Below are positions 45,590 to 55,077 of a stretch of DNA of 64,000 nucleotides, one piece after another. The DNA is taken from NCBI RefSeq assembly GCF_002007215.1, contig NZ_MUHX01000003.1, positions 78,132 to 142,131 of the forward strand, written 5' to 3'. The position numbers were made by a program, and so were the translations under genes. Within the stretch, counting starts at the first letter, position 1, and each line of letters begins with the position of its first letter. A model generated the notes under the pieces. The model searched no databases. It was not told the DNA's origin and was given only the letters and a program-made list of their open reading frames with translations. Source of the stretch: Pyramidobacter sp. C12-8. Its GTDB lineage: Bacteria; Synergistota; Synergistia; Synergistales; Dethiosulfovibrionaceae.

Positions 45590-46240
45590 TTATCCCGCCA
45601 GGTGCGCGCGGCAGAACGCCTCCGCGTCGGTGAACTTCGCGCCGTCCCAGGCCAGCGGACGGCAGCGCCCGGCCCGCACGGCGCGGATCAGGTCGCGCTC
45701 GTCGCGCAGCTCGTCGGCGAATTCCGTCACGAACAGCCCGACCCGCTCGCGCCAATGCGCGTCGGCCGCTCCCAGCAAAGCGCGGCCGGAGGCGCGCGCC
45801 AGTTCCAGCGCGCGCAGGTTGGCGGCCGGGTCGGTGCTGCCGTTGAAACATTCCACGCCGTGCAGCCCCGGCAGCGTGCCGATCAGATCTTCGAGACCGC
45901 GGTTGTTGTCGCGGAACGGATGAGCCGCCGTCGCGCAGCCGCCGCAGGCCGCCACGCGCGCCATCAGTTCTTCCGGCGTGAGCGAAGCGGGCGGCGGCGC
46001 TTCGTCGAGGCCGAAACAGACCACGTCGCCTTTCGTCGTCAGCACCTCGACGCCGAGAAAAAGCGGAAAATCGAAATTCCTCCGCCATTCGGCGGCGACC
46101 TCTCGCGCGCCCAGCGTGTCGTGATCGGTGACGCAAAGCCCGTCGATGCCCATCTCCCGGGCGCGGGCGACCGCTTCGGCGATGGGCAGAAAGCTGTCCG
46201 GCGAGTACTCCGCCGTGTGCATGTGCGTATCCAGAATCAT
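45590..46240 (-). CDS. PHP-domain phosphoesterase
   Basis: 216-residue polymerase-and-histidinol-phosphatase fold hydrolase. Metal ligands are recognisable: LDTHMHTAEYSPDS at the N-terminus (HxH), GLCVTDHDTLGA near 35, FLGVEVLTTKGD, CATAAHPFRDNNRG near 105, and LLGAADAHWRE near 155. AAAGGTG precedes the ATG at 46240. It is 55 bases upstream of the binding-protein gene and reads into it, so it is likely the first gene of the transporter operon. This suggests the imported substrate is phosphorylated or a phosphoester, which is speculative. Confidence 0.88.
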   Translation of the reverse strand: MILDTHMHTAEYSPDSFLPIAEAVARAREMGIDGLCVTDHDTLGAREVAAEWRRNFDFPLFLGVEVLTTKGDVVCFGLDEAPPPASLTPEELMARVAACGGCATAAHPFRDNNRGLEDLIGTLPGLHGVECFNGSTDPAANLRALELARASGRALLGAADAHWRERVGLFVTEFADELRDERDLIRAVRAGRCRPLAWDGAKFTDAEAFCRAHLAG

Positions 46241-46465
46241 CGGGAATACACCTTTCGTTTGTCGATAACTGAAAATCATAATATAGTTAACCTTCTTGAA
46301 AGACGATTATCCCCCAAAGAAGGGCAAAGGTCAAGACGCGCCGAAACGGACAAGGGGCGGCAAAACGGCCGCGGGACGCGGGCGATTTCCCCCTTTCGCC
46401 GCCGCGGCAAAGATGCGACAATGGAGCGGATTTCAATCGGATTTTTTCGGGAGAGGACTTTTTTC

Positions 46466-47743
46466 ATGAGAAGACCGCTGCTCGCGGCGCTGCTGGCCGC
46501 GTTTCTCTGCGGGACGGCGCGCGCGGGAGCGCCGCTTCCCGACGATTCGGCGTCGCTGTTCAGCGCCGACGCCGACGCCCTGCGTCCCCGGCGCGCCGCG
46601 CTGCTTTTCGTCGGCGACCTGATGGCCCACGCCCCGCAGCTGACGACGGCGCGGCGCAAAAAAGGCTACGACTTCGCGCCGTCGTTCGCGCGCGTCAAAC
46701 CGCTGCTTTCCGCCGCCGACCTGGCCGTCGGCAACCTCGAGACCACGCTCGGCGGCGCCAAGCGCGGCTACACGGGCTACCCGTGCTTCAACACGCCCGA
46801 CGAGTACGCCGACGCCCTCAAAGACGCCGGTTTCGACGCTCTGACCACGGCCAACAACCACTGCCTGGACCGCCGCGCCGCCGGGCTGTTCCGCACGCTG
46901 AAAGAGCTGCGCGGCCGCGGCTTCACGACCTTCGGCACGTACGCCGCCTCCGCCGACCGCGAGACCGTCGCCGTCGAGAACGTGAACGGCATCACAGTCG
47001 CCTTCCTGTCGTGGACCTACGGCACCAACGGCATCCCCGTGCCGGCCTCGCAGGACTGGGCGGTGGCGCGCGGCGCTTCGTGGGAAGAAGTCAGCGGCGA
47101 CGTCGCCCGCGCCAAAGCGCTCAGGCCCGACTTCATCGTCGCCATGCCGCACATCGGCGTCGAATACGCGCTGACGCCGCCGCGCTTCGTCGTCGCCTTC
47201 GCCGAAAAGCTGCTGGAAGCCGGCGTCGGCGCGGTGATCGCCTCGCACCCGCACGTCGTGCAGCCGCTGGAACTGCGCGCCGCTTCGGGCGACCGCGCGC
47301 CGGCGCTGATCGCCTGGTCGATGGGCAACTTCATTTCCAACCAGCGCGCCAGGCCGCGCGACATGGGCGTGATCGCGCGCCTGACGCTGGAAAAAGAAAA
47401 CGGCGTCACGCGTCTCGTCAGCGCCGACGCCATCCCCACCTGGGTGCAGACGCGCACGAAAAAAGGCGCCCGCGTCTCGCGCGTGCTGCCGCTGCTGGAC
47501 GCACTCGCAAACGCCGAAACGCTGCAGATCTCCGCGGGCGACCTCAAGCGCCTGCGCGGCGCGCACGCCGATTTCACCGGGCGCGTGCTGGGGCGCGCCG
47601 TCCCGCTGGCAGAAGCCCAGCTGGCCTACGAACTGGAACCGTCCTCGCAGGATCGTTTTTCGACGGCCGCATTCGACGAAATCGCCCGCCGCGCCGCTGC
47701 AAAAAAACGCGGCGCGCGGAAGAAAAACGCGGTAAAACCGTGA
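46466..47743 (+). CDS. CapA-family exported protein (PGA synthesis-like metallophosphatase fold)
   Basis: 425-residue CapA-domain protein. Signal peptide MRRPLLAALLAAFLCGTARA, cleaved near AGAPL. Motifs of the calcineurin-like CapA fold: LLFVGDLMAHAPQL near residue 52, LAVGNLETTLGG, TTANNHCLDRRAAG, IVAMPHIGVEYAL, VIASHPHVVQPLEL and WSMGNFISNQ. Family members act in poly-gamma-glutamate capsule formation or have other unknown roles; no capB/capC is nearby. GGGAGAGGAC precedes the ATG; the frame is open far upstream without a better start. The C-terminus is Lys/Arg-rich. Confidence 0.9.
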   Translation: MRRPLLAALLAAFLCGTARAGAPLPDDSASLFSADADALRPRRAALLFVGDLMAHAPQLTTARRKKGYDFAPSFARVKPLLSAADLAVGNLETTLGGAKRGYTGYPCFNTPDEYADALKDAGFDALTTANNHCLDRRAAGLFRTLKELRGRGFTTFGTYAASADRETVAVENVNGITVAFLSWTYGTNGIPVPASQDWAVARGASWEEVSGDVARAKALRPDFIVAMPHIGVEYALTPPRFVVAFAEKLLEAGVGAVIASHPHVVQPLELRAASGDRAPALIAWSMGNFISNQRARPRDMGVIARLTLEKENGVTRLVSADAIPTWVQTRTKKGARVSRVLPLLDALANAETLQISAGDLKRLRGAHADFTGRVLGRAVPLAEAQLAYELEPSSQDRFSTAAFDEIARRAAAKKRGARKKNAVKP

Positions 47744-47874
47744 TTTTCGTTCATATTTTTTTCATATCCGCCTTTAAAACGACGAATTTCCGGCATTTCA
47801 CGCAAGCGGAAACAAAAACGCCAGAGTACAATCGGTTCAGAAGAAAAAACTTTATTCGAGGAGGAATACCCGAC

Positions 47875-49302
47875 ATGAACATGGACAAGATCCGCGCCAT
47901 CATCGACAAAGACCGGGACAGCCTGATCGGCACGATCCGCGAGCTCGTCGCCGTACCCAGCGTAGGCGGCGAAGCGCCGCAGCCCGGCGCCCCCTTCGGC
48001 CCCGGGCCGAAAGCCGCCCTCGACAAGTTCGTCGAGATCGGCGCGCGCCATGGCTTCCGCACTTGGGCTTTCGAAGATCAGGTCGGCATCGCCGAACTCG
48101 GCGACGAATCCCTGCCCGAAATGATCGCCGTGCTCGCCCACGTCGACGTCGTTCCCGCCGGCGACGGCTGGAGCTGCGACCCCTGGCGGGGCATGATCAA
48201 GGACGGCCTGCTCTACGGCCGCGGCGTCGCCGACGACAAAGGCCCCGCCATCAGCGCCATGTTCGCCATGAAAGCCCTGCGCGAGGCCGGCGTGCGGCTG
48301 AAACGCCGCGTGCGCCTGATCGTCGGCACCAACGAGGAACTGGGCAGCCGCGCCATCGACCGCTACGTCACATCCGGCCAGGAACTGCCCGTGGCCGGCT
48401 TCACCCCCGACGCCGAGTACCCGCTCATCAACGGCGAAAAGGGCAGCATCACGCCCAAATGCCGCGCCCCCTTCGCGCCCGACGGCGGCGACGTGCAGGT
48501 GCTCTCGATCGACGCCGGCGTCGCCTCCAACGCCGTGCCCTCCAAGGCCGTGGCCGTGCTCAAAGTCGCGCCCGCGGCCGAAGCGCGCCTCAGCCGCGTC
48601 GTCGAAGAGTTCGCCGCCCCCCGCGACGCCAAGCTGACCTGCGAAAAGAGCGCGTCCGGCGAATACACGCTGACCATGGACGGCCTGGCCTTTCACGGCT
48701 CGCGCCCGCAGTACGGCTCCAACGCCGCCGCCAACCTCGTCAAAGTGCTGCGTCTGCTCGGCGTCGGCGGCGAACAGGGCGCCTTCCTCGAAAAGATCGA
48801 CGCGCTCGTGGGCACGCAGACCCGCGGCGAAAACCTCGGCGTCATGCTCTACGACGACGTATCCGGCTTCACCTCCCTCTGCTGGGGCCTGCTCAGGAGC
48901 GAAGGCGACAAGATCATGTTCACGCTCAACTACCGCTTCCCCGTCACCTTCGGGCGCGACCCCGTCTGCGCCAAGTTCGTCGAAGCTCTGCGCGGCCACG
49001 GCTTCGAAGTCGAGGCCGGCAGCGGCAGCCATCCCCTCTACATGCCCGAAGACAGCGACCTCGTCAAAAAGCTGATGAAAGTCTACCGGGACGAGACCGG
49101 CGACTGCGAGTCGAAGCCCATGTCCATCGGCGGCGGCACCTACGCCAAGGAAATGCCCAACATGCTCGCTTTCGGCAACCAGTTCCCCGGCGAGAACACT
49201 CACATCCACGAAGTCGACGAGCGGTGGAGCATCGAACACATCATGAAGAACACCAAAATCATGGCCGCCGCCATCGCCGCGCTGGCCGGCGTCGAAGAAT
49301 AG
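47875..49302 (+). CDS. pepV: M20-family dipeptidase PepV
   Basis: 475-residue zinc dipeptidase, probably cytoplasmic, degrading dipeptides taken up from the medium. Metal-binding motifs: MIAVLAHVDVVPAGDGW near residue 83, YGRGVADDKGPAISA near 116, NEELGSRAIDRY near 152 with the catalytic Glu, TPDAEYPLINGEKG, and the C-terminal NTHIHEVDERWSIEH with the last His. GAGGAGG lies nine bases before ATG. Length matches PepV/Xaa-His dipeptidases. It has its own terminator and fits the amino-acid-fermenting lifestyle. Confidence 0.94.
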   Translation: MNMDKIRAIIDKDRDSLIGTIRELVAVPSVGGEAPQPGAPFGPGPKAALDKFVEIGARHGFRTWAFEDQVGIAELGDESLPEMIAVLAHVDVVPAGDGWSCDPWRGMIKDGLLYGRGVADDKGPAISAMFAMKALREAGVRLKRRVRLIVGTNEELGSRAIDRYVTSGQELPVAGFTPDAEYPLINGEKGSITPKCRAPFAPDGGDVQVLSIDAGVASNAVPSKAVAVLKVAPAAEARLSRVVEEFAAPRDAKLTCEKSASGEYTLTMDGLAFHGSRPQYGSNAAANLVKVLRLLGVGGEQGAFLEKIDALVGTQTRGENLGVMLYDDVSGFTSLCWGLLRSEGDKIMFTLNYRFPVTFGRDPVCAKFVEALRGHGFEVEAGSGSHPLYMPEDSDLVKKLMKVYRDETGDCESKPMSIGGGTYAKEMPNMLAFGNQFPGENTHIHEVDERWSIEHIMKNTKIMAAAIAALAGVEE

Positions 49303-49315
49303 CAAGAACCTCACA

Positions 49316-49355
49316 CAAGAGGCGGAAGTTTTTTTCTTTCGCCTCTTGCGTTTTT
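49316..49355 (+). terminator. Terminator after pepV
   Basis: CAAGAGGCG pairs with CGCCTCTTG, with a T-rich loop, followed by CGTTTTTA. Confidence 0.8.
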
Positions 49356-49373
49356 ATCGGAACAAGAGAACGC

Positions 49374-49410
49374 ACGTCCGACGATCACTGACTCGTCGGA
49401 CGTTTTTTTA
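49374..49410 (+). terminator. Second terminator-like hairpin
   Basis: ACGTCCGACGA and TCGTCGGACGT form a perfect 11-bp stem followed by six to seven Ts. It comes only 20 bases after the pepV terminator. Confidence 0.8.
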
Positions 49411-49683
49411 TATGCAGTGCATAGTTAGTTTGTTAATTTGAGTTTTTTGAAAAACGGCAAAACCTTCGAAAAAAGATACATCCGAAACCGCTCGAGTCTT
49501 TACAGCGCAAGCACTTAGACCAAGCAGGCCAACAATATGCAAATTATTATATAATTTGATTTATACCATTGATGTTTAAGCATATATATGTTATTCATAT
49601 CTTCATGCTAGGTAGGAGCGGTTTTGTGCGTGTCTTTGGCGCGCAACCACGGCTCCGATTTTTGTCTGAGGAGGATTTCTTCA

Positions 49684-52600
49684 ATGGGATACCGGGCAAC
49701 AGGGCATGGAAGACGCGGAACTGTATGTGAAACGTTTGAAAAACGGAAACTCCGCCGGGAAAAACACGCCGCGCCCTTTTTCAAAGGAGGCGCGCTGGTG
49801 GCCGTGATGCTGGGGCTGGCGCTTATGCAGCCCGCGACGACGTTCGCAGACACGATCCATTATTACAGCGTGAAGAGCGACAAGACCGGAGCGGGGAGCA
49901 ACCACGACAACGACGGCGCCACGGGAGACGACTCTTTAGCCGTCGGCGTCAAGAGCAAAGCAGCCGGCAGAGCCAGCAGCGCCGTAGGCTATGGGAACGA
50001 AGTTTCCGGTAAATACGGCGTCGCTTTGGGGCGAGAGAACAAAGTCTTTGATCATGGCGAAAGCAGCAACGCTATCGGTTCTCGAAACGAGATCCACGGC
50101 AAGCTCAGCAACGCCATCGGCCGAGGGAACGCAATCACTGAAGATATCGAAAGCGGCACCGCCATTGGAATCTCGAATACGGTCTCCGGCACGTATGCCA
50201 ACGCCGTAGGCTATCGAAACAAGGTTTTGGGCAAGTCGAGCAGCGCCGTAGGCTATTATAACAAGGCCACCGAAAATTCGAGCAATGCGTTCGGCTCCGG
50301 CAATAAAGCATCCAAAATCATGAGCAGTGCTTTCGGCTCCAGCAACAATGCACTCGGTGACATGAGCAACGCCTTCGGAGCCTTTAACGCGGCGGTGGGC
50401 AGGCACAGCAGCGCTTTCGGCTCCAACAACAAGGTAGGGGGCGAGAGCAGCCATGCCTTCGGCGAAGGGAACATCGTTGGGAGCACCTCGAAGAACGTGC
50501 TGATCCTGGGGAATAACGTCAAAATCGGCGCTACGAGATACAGTTCCTCGCAAAACACGTTCGACGGGGAGAGCGACGTTTCCGGCGCGGTGGCGCTCGG
50601 AAACGAAGCGGGCGTCGCCGTGCAGGGCGGCGTGGCGCTGGGAGAAAAGTCCGTCGCTGACCGCGGCAAGGGAACCGTCGGCTATGACGCCTCCGGCGCG
50701 GATCACAGCAACGACACGGACGGCGTATGGAAAGCCACGGCTTCCGCCGTCTCCGTCGGCGCACCCGTTCGGGGAGCCGCCTCCGTCACCCGTCAGATCA
50801 CGGGCGTCGCGGCCGGCAGCGCTCCAACCGACGCCGTCAACGTCGCGCAGCTCCAGGCTCTGAAAGGGACCGTGGACGCCAACGCGCCCCACTATTACAG
50901 CGTCAAGAGCGGCAAGACCGGAGCGGGAAGCAACTACGACAACGACGGCGCCATGGGAACCGATTCTCTGGCCATCGGCATCAACAGCAAAACTGCCGGC
51001 AGCGAAAACGTCGCCGTCGGATTCGCAAACGAAACCGACAGAAATCAGAGCAGCGCCGCGGGGACCTACAACAAGGCGACCCAAATGGCAAGCAATGCTT
51101 TCGGAGGCTTCAACACCGCTTCCGGCGTGCAGAGCAACGCCTTCGGCACTTACAACAAAGCCACCAGGCTGAAAAGCAATGCTTTCGGAGGCTTCAACAC
51201 CGCTTCCGGCGTACAAAGCAACGCCTTTGGAGCCGACAACCTGGCTTCCGGCACGAACAGCAACGCTTTCGGCATCGAGAACAAAGTGGGCGGCAAGTAC
51301 AGTCTCGCGTTCGGACACGGCAACGTCATCGGTTCGACGTCGGAAAATACGATCGCCTTGGGCAAGGGAATCAAAATCGGCGCGACTGGATACGACAGGC
51401 TGAATAAAAAGTTTATAGACGAAACCGACGTTTCCGGCGCGGTGGCGCTCGGCAACGAAGCGGGCGTCGCCGTGCAGGGCGGCGTGGCGCTGGGAGAAAA
51501 GTCCGTCGCTGACCGCGGCAAGGGAACCGTCGGCTATGACGCCTCCGGCGCGGATCACAGCAACGACACGGACGGCGTATGGAAAGCCACGGCTTCCGCC
51601 GTCTCCGTCGGCGCACCCGTTCGGGGAGCCGCCTCCGTCACCCGCCAGATTACGGGCGTCGCGGCCGGCAGCGCCGACACCGACGCCGTCAACGTCGCGC
51701 AGCTCAGGCAGATCGCAGCCGCGAGCGGAGCCGCCACTTACAGATTTCCCCTCAGCGATTCCGCAACTCCCTCCGCGCACACGGTCACGCTCGGGCAGAA
51801 CACGACGCCACCGGACATCAAGTTCGTCGGCACGGGCGGCATCACCGCTGCGGTCGCCGGCGGGGTCGTCACGATCGGGATCGATCCGGCCTCGCTCGGA
51901 CAGCCCGGCACGTGGAATCTGCAAACCGACGGCGGCGCGTCCGTCCCCGTCGGCACGGGAAACACCGTCAAGTTCAAGAACGGCGACAACATCGAGATCA
52001 CCCGCACCGATAGGGAAGTGACCGTCGCCGTCGCCAAGAATCCGACCTTCAAAGGCAAAGTGACGGCGAAAGAAGGCTTCGACGCCGCAGGCCACAAGGT
52101 CGAACGCGTCGGGGCGGGAGAAGTCAGCCAGGCCAGCGCCGACGCCGTCAACGGCTCGCAGCTTTGGGGCCTGACCGACAGGATCGCCGGATACCTCGGC
52201 GGCGGAGCGAAAGCCGGTGCTGACGGAACTCTTCTCCAGCCGACTTACAAAATCCGCGGCAGCGGCTATCACAGCGTCGGCGACGCGCTGAGCGCCGTGG
52301 ACAGCGAACTCGGCAAACTCTACGGCAACTTCGGCAGCGTCTACGAACAGATGGGCGAGCTGAGAAGCGACGTCAAGAACGTCGGCGCGCTGAGCTCCGC
52401 GCTCTCCGCTTTGAAACCGATACAGTACGATCCCGTCAAACCCAGCCAGATCATGGCCGGATTCGGCAATTACCGCGACAAGTGGGCGCTGGCGCTGGGC
52501 GTGGCGCATTACGTCAGGGAAGACTTCATGGTCCACGCCGGCGTGTCCGTCTCCGACCACGGCGAATCGATGGCCAACGCCGGCCTGACCTGGAGGATCG

Positions 52601-52791
52601 GAAGCAGGGAAGACGCGGAAGCGATCCCGGCGCGCTACCGCAAAGGCCCGATCGGCAGCGTCTACGTGATGCAGAAGGAGAACGCCGAATTGCAGGCCCG
52701 GGTGGCCTCGCAGGCGCACGAGATCGCGGAGATGAAAGAACGCATGGCGGAACTGGAGCGCCTGCTGCGCGCTTCGGTCAAGTTCCGGTAA
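49684..52791 (+). CDS. Trimeric autotransporter adhesin 2 (YadA-like)
   Basis: 1035-residue trimeric surface adhesin. It has a long signal peptide (about 56 residues, with a basic n-region and core [18 protein letters not shown]). Two successive head-plus-neck modules follow, each starting HYYSVKSxKTGAGSN and ending with a DAVNVAQL neck (near residues 382 and 666). The heads are 14-residue repeats of the SNAFGxxNxASGxx type. A stalk with DAVNGSQLW near 819 leads to the YadA anchor from about 912 ([16 protein letters not shown]) to LTWRIG near 970. A 62-residue post-barrel extension with heptads ([20 protein letters not shown]) ends the protein. GAGGAGG nine bases before ATG 49684 fixes the start. 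Confidence 0.95.
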   Translation: MGYRATGHGRRGTVCETFEKRKLRREKHAAPFFKGGALVAVMLGLALMQPATTFADTIHYYSVKSDKTGAGSNHDNDGATGDDSLAVGVKSKAAGRASSAVGYGNEVSGKYGVALGRENKVFDHGESSNAIGSRNEIHGKLSNAIGRGNAITEDIESGTAIGISNTVSGTYANAVGYRNKVLGKSSSAVGYYNKATENSSNAFGSGNKASKIMSSAFGSSNNALGDMSNAFGAFNAAVGRHSSAFGSNNKVGGESSHAFGEGNIVGSTSKNVLILGNNVKIGATRYSSSQNTFDGESDVSGAVALGNEAGVAVQGGVALGEKSVADRGKGTVGYDASGADHSNDTDGVWKATASAVSVGAPVRGAASVTRQITGVAAGSAPTDAVNVAQLQALKGTVDANAPHYYSVKSGKTGAGSNYDNDGAMGTDSLAIGINSKTAGSENVAVGFANETDRNQSSAAGTYNKATQMASNAFGGFNTASGVQSNAFGTYNKATRLKSNAFGGFNTASGVQSNAFGADNLASGTNSNAFGIENKVGGKYSLAFGHGNVIGSTSENTIALGKGIKIGATGYDRLNKKFIDETDVSGAVALGNEAGVAVQGGVALGEKSVADRGKGTVGYDASGADHSNDTDGVWKATASAVSVGAPVRGAASVTRQITGVAAGSADTDAVNVAQLRQIAAASGAATYRFPLSDSATPSAHTVTLGQNTTPPDIKFVGTGGITAAVAGGVVTIGIDPASLGQPGTWNLQTDGGASVPVGTGNTVKFKNGDNIEITRTDREVTVAVAKNPTFKGKVTAKEGFDAAGHKVERVGAGEVSQASADAVNGSQLWGLTDRIAGYLGGGAKAGADGTLLQPTYKIRGSGYHSVGDALSAVDSELGKLYGNFGSVYEQMGELRSDVKNVGALSSALSALKPIQYDPVKPSQIMAGFGNYRDKWALALGVAHYVREDFMVHAGVSVSDHGESMANAGLTWRIGSREDAEAIPARYRKGPIGSVYVMQKENAELQARVASQAHEIAEMKERMAELERLLRASVKFR
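50574..50853 (+). repeat. Internal 280-bp repeat of adhesin 2, unit 1
   Basis: Nearly identical to 51426-51705, offset exactly 852 bp (284 codons), with only a handful of substitutions. It encodes the segment from [13 protein letters not shown] to the neck DAVNVAQL. Confidence 0.9.
51426..51705 (+). repeat. Internal 280-bp repeat of adhesin 2, unit 2
   Basis: Second copy of the unit at 50574-50853. Recombination between the two would remove or add one 284-residue head-neck module in frame. Within the preceding head, a shorter 84-base direct repeat (about 51090-51142 and 51174-51226) is also present. Confidence 0.9.
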
Positions 52792-52849
52792 AAGCGGGAA
52801 CAGAATCCGCCGCAAAGACGCGGAGCGAGGGCAAAAAACGCAGCTTATA

Positions 52850-52994
52850 CTATTTCTCAATTAAAACGACGAACACAGAGGCGCTGCGGGGGAGATTCAC
52901 AAAGCGAGCTGCGCAGCAGTCGAGCTCCTTCTGAGCGACTGAACTCCCACGCAGCGTTCTGCAAAATATACGAGTGCTTTTTATCAAGAAATAG
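52850..52994. repeat. MITE-like intergenic repeat, copy 3 (complete, reverse orientation)
   Basis: 145 bp, from CTATTTCTCAATTAAAACG to AGTGCTTTTTATCAAGAAAT then AG. It has both terminal repeats and the GCGCTGCGGGGGAGATTCAC core in inverse orientation to copies 1 and 2. Confidence 0.8.
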
Positions 52995-53039
52995 TAATAC
53001 ACCGACGCTTCAGAGCGAAGAAGGAACGAGATCTACAGC

Positions 53040-53083
53040 ACAAGAGGCGCGGCAGCCAGTTTATCGGCTGCCGCGCCTCTTGT
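53040..53083. terminator. Hairpin at the end of the pxp transcript
   Basis: ACAAGAGGCGCGGCAGCC, an 8-base loop and the exact complement. No good T run follows, so its efficiency as a terminator is uncertain. It lies about 140 bases beyond the pxpA stop. Confidence 0.6.
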
Positions 53084-53221
53084 CGTGGCCCCATTCCCAG
53101 GAAATATTTTTCATACGGTTTTTCGTCGAAGAGGACAAAGGGCTTGTGCCCTTTTTAGAGCGTCGAAGGCGCGTCGGAATTCTCGCGCGCCCTGCGGGAG
53201 CGCTTGTTTTCTACGCCGGCG

Positions 53222-53989
53222 CTAGACGATCTGCGCCAGCGGGGCGATCTCGATGCCGGCCTCGACGAGGCGCGCTCTCAGGGTCTGGGCCATCTGCACG
53301 GCCGTGGGCGAGTCGCCGTGCAGGCAGATGGAGTGGGGACGCAGCTTCACGATCGTGCCGTCGATCGCTTCGACGACGCCTTCTTTGACCATGCGGATCA
53401 CGCGCGCGGCGGCGATTTCCGCGTCGCGCACGAAGGCGCCTTCCCTGCTGCGGGGCACGAGCGTGCCGTCGGGCATGTAGCCGCGGTCGGCGAAGGCTTC
53501 GGCGGCGTAGGGCAGGCCGATCTTCGCGGCCGCTTCGTCGAACTTCGAGCCGGCCAGCCCCATCAGGATCAGTCCGCCGGCGTCTTTCACGGCCTGCGCG
53601 AGGGCTTCGGCTTCCTCGATCTTCTTGGCGGCGCTGTTGTACATGGCGCCGTGGGGCTTGACGTGCTGGAGTTTCGTGCCCGCCGCCTCGCAGAAGGCGC
53701 GCAGCGCGCCGATCTGATAGAGCGTATAGGCGTAAAGCTCGTCGGGCGTGCAGGCCATGCTGCGCCGTCCGAAGCCGACCAGATCGGGATAGGCGGGATG
53801 GGCCCCCACGGCTACGCCCGCCGCTTTCGCCGCCGCTACGGTGGCGCGCATCACGCAGGCGTCGCCGGCGTGGAAGCCGCAGGCCACGTTCGCCGACGAG
53901 ACGAAGGTGAGCACGTCGCCGTCGCGTCCCATCTTCCAGGCGCCGAAACTTTCCCCCAGATCGCTGTTCAGATCCACTCGATAGTTCAT
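53222..53989 (-). CDS. pxpA: 5-oxoprolinase subunit A (LamB/YcsF family)
   Basis: 255-residue PxpA. With PxpB and PxpC it hydrolyses 5-oxoproline (pyroglutamate) to glutamate using ATP. Family signatures: VDLNSDLGESFGAWKMG at the start, SSANVACGFHAGDACVM near 32, VGAHPAYPDLVGFGRR near 62, QHVKPHGAMYN near 108, and the C-terminal SICLHGDSPTAVQMA. GGAGG precedes the ATG. It is 26 bases after pxpC, last in the NRAMP-like, pxpB, pxpC, pxpA run. Confidence 0.97.
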   Translation of the reverse strand: MNYRVDLNSDLGESFGAWKMGRDGDVLTFVSSANVACGFHAGDACVMRATVAAAKAAGVAVGAHPAYPDLVGFGRRSMACTPDELYAYTLYQIGALRAFCEAAGTKLQHVKPHGAMYNSAAKKIEEAEALAQAVKDAGGLILMGLAGSKFDEAAAKIGLPYAAEAFADRGYMPDGTLVPRSREGAFVRDAEIAAARVIRMVKEGVVEAIDGTIVKLRPHSICLHGDSPTAVQMAQTLRARLVEAGIEIAPLAQIV

Positions 53990-54015
53990 CGTTCATTCCT
54001 CCCCCAGATTTCGGA

Positions 54016-55077
54016 TCAATCCAGACGTTCCCACGTCACGGCGTAATCTTTGCCTTCGACGTTCAGTTTCATCGCCCCCGACCGCGCCGGCTGCATTGAC
54101 GGCGCGGTCTGCGGCTGCGCGGCGGCGTGCTGCACGAACAGCCGCAGCCGCTCGACTTTCGCCGCTTCGGCGCGCGACAGCTCGACGCCTTCGTCCTGGC
54201 TGAGCGGCGCGAAGCGCACCGTTTCGCCGGGCATTTTCTGCGCCAGGCGCGCCACGTCGAGCGCGTGCACGACGGCGATCTTCACGTAGCCGCCGGTGGT
54301 CTGGCGGTCGGCCATCATCACGATCGGCAGGCCGGAACCGGGCGCCTGCACGGCTCCCATGGGGATGCCGTCGGAGACGATATCGGGGCCCTTCGCGTGC
54401 TCGATGGCGCGGTCGCTTTCCAGACGGCAGCCCATGCGGTCGGCCGAGGTGGAAACGGCGTATTCGGTCTCGAAAAACGTTTTCAGCCCTGCGGGCGTGA
54501 CGTAGGAGTCCTGCGGCCCCGGCACGGCGCGCAGCGGCGCATCCCCGTAGTCCGGCAGCAGCTCGGCCGGGCAGGCCGTGCCGACGATGTTGCGCCACAG
54601 CGACCACGGCGCGCCGGCGGACAGTTCGTCGCCGTCTTTCAGCTTGCGGCCCTCGAGGCCGCCGATCTTCGCTTTCATGTAGGTGCTGCGGCTGCCCATC
54701 ACCGGCGGCACGTCGATGCCGCCGCCGACGCAGACGTAGGCGCGGCAGCCGCGTCCGTGCGGGGCGCCGAAGCCGAGCCGGTCGCCGTCTTTCACGGCGA
54801 CGGCCGTCCACATCGGCAGGGGCGCGCCGTTCAGCTGCGGGCTCAGATCGCCGCCGGCGACGGCGACGCAGCCTTCGCCGGCGAAGCGGATCAGCGGCCC
54901 CATCACCGTCACTTCCAGCGCCGCCGCGCCGGGGGGATTGCCGAGCAGCAGATTGCCGCGCGTCAGCGCCGGCGCGTCCATCGCGCCGCTGACGGGCATG
55001 CCCAGCGCCTGATGGCCCCAGCGTCCCAGATCCTGCACGGTGGTCAGGGCGCCGGCGCGTTCGACGATCAGCTTCAT
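54016..55077 (-). CDS. pxpC: 5-oxoprolinase subunit C (biotin-dependent carboxyltransferase-like)
   Basis: 353-residue PxpC of the KipA/allophanate hydrolase subunit 2 family. It starts LIVERAGALTTVQDLGRWGHQALG with MPVSGAMDAPALTRGNLLLGN, the family signature. It continues with CVAVAGGDLSPQLNG, RAYVCVGGGIDVPPVMGSRST, and the late GIPMGAVQAPGSGLPIVMMADRQTTGGY. A short Ala/Gln-rich tail near 315-340 extends it slightly. Its ATG overlaps the pxpB stop by four bases. Confidence 0.95.
   Translation of the reverse strand: MKLIVERAGALTTVQDLGRWGHQALGMPVSGAMDAPALTRGNLLLGNPPGAAALEVTVMGPLIRFAGEGCVAVAGGDLSPQLNGAPLPMWTAVAVKDGDRLGFGAPHGRGCRAYVCVGGGIDVPPVMGSRSTYMKAKIGGLEGRKLKDGDELSAGAPWSLWRNIVGTACPAELLPDYGDAPLRAVPGPQDSYVTPAGLKTFFETEYAVSTSADRMGCRLESDRAIEHAKGPDIVSDGIPMGAVQAPGSGLPIVMMADRQTTGGYVKIAVVHALDVARLAQKMPGETVRFAPLSQDEGVELSRAEAAKVERLRLFVQHAAAQPQTAPSMQPARSGAMKLNVEGKDYAVTWERLD

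Larger units (their letters stand above)
49303..49683. other. Intergenic region between pepV and adhesin 2
   Basis: 381 bases with two successive terminator hairpins at the left, then an AT-rich stretch (about 49410-49600) that probably contains the adhesin promoter, and the ribosome site GAGGAGG at 49668-49674. Unlike the other two adhesins there is no long G tract here. Confidence 0.6.
52792..53221. other. Intergenic region between adhesin 2 and pxpA
   Basis: 430 bases with no convincing gene. It contains the full-length MITE-like repeat (52850-52994), a perfect 18-bp hairpin (53040-53083), and a sequence (about 53125-53180) whose complement resembles 3455-3510. Confidence 0.6.

Noticed and set aside
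49900..51420. Regularly spaced short repeats resembling a CRISPR array
   Set aside because: They are 42-base (14-codon) degenerate repeats inside the adhesin head, in frame throughout, with no conserved repeat/unique spacer pattern and no cas genes.
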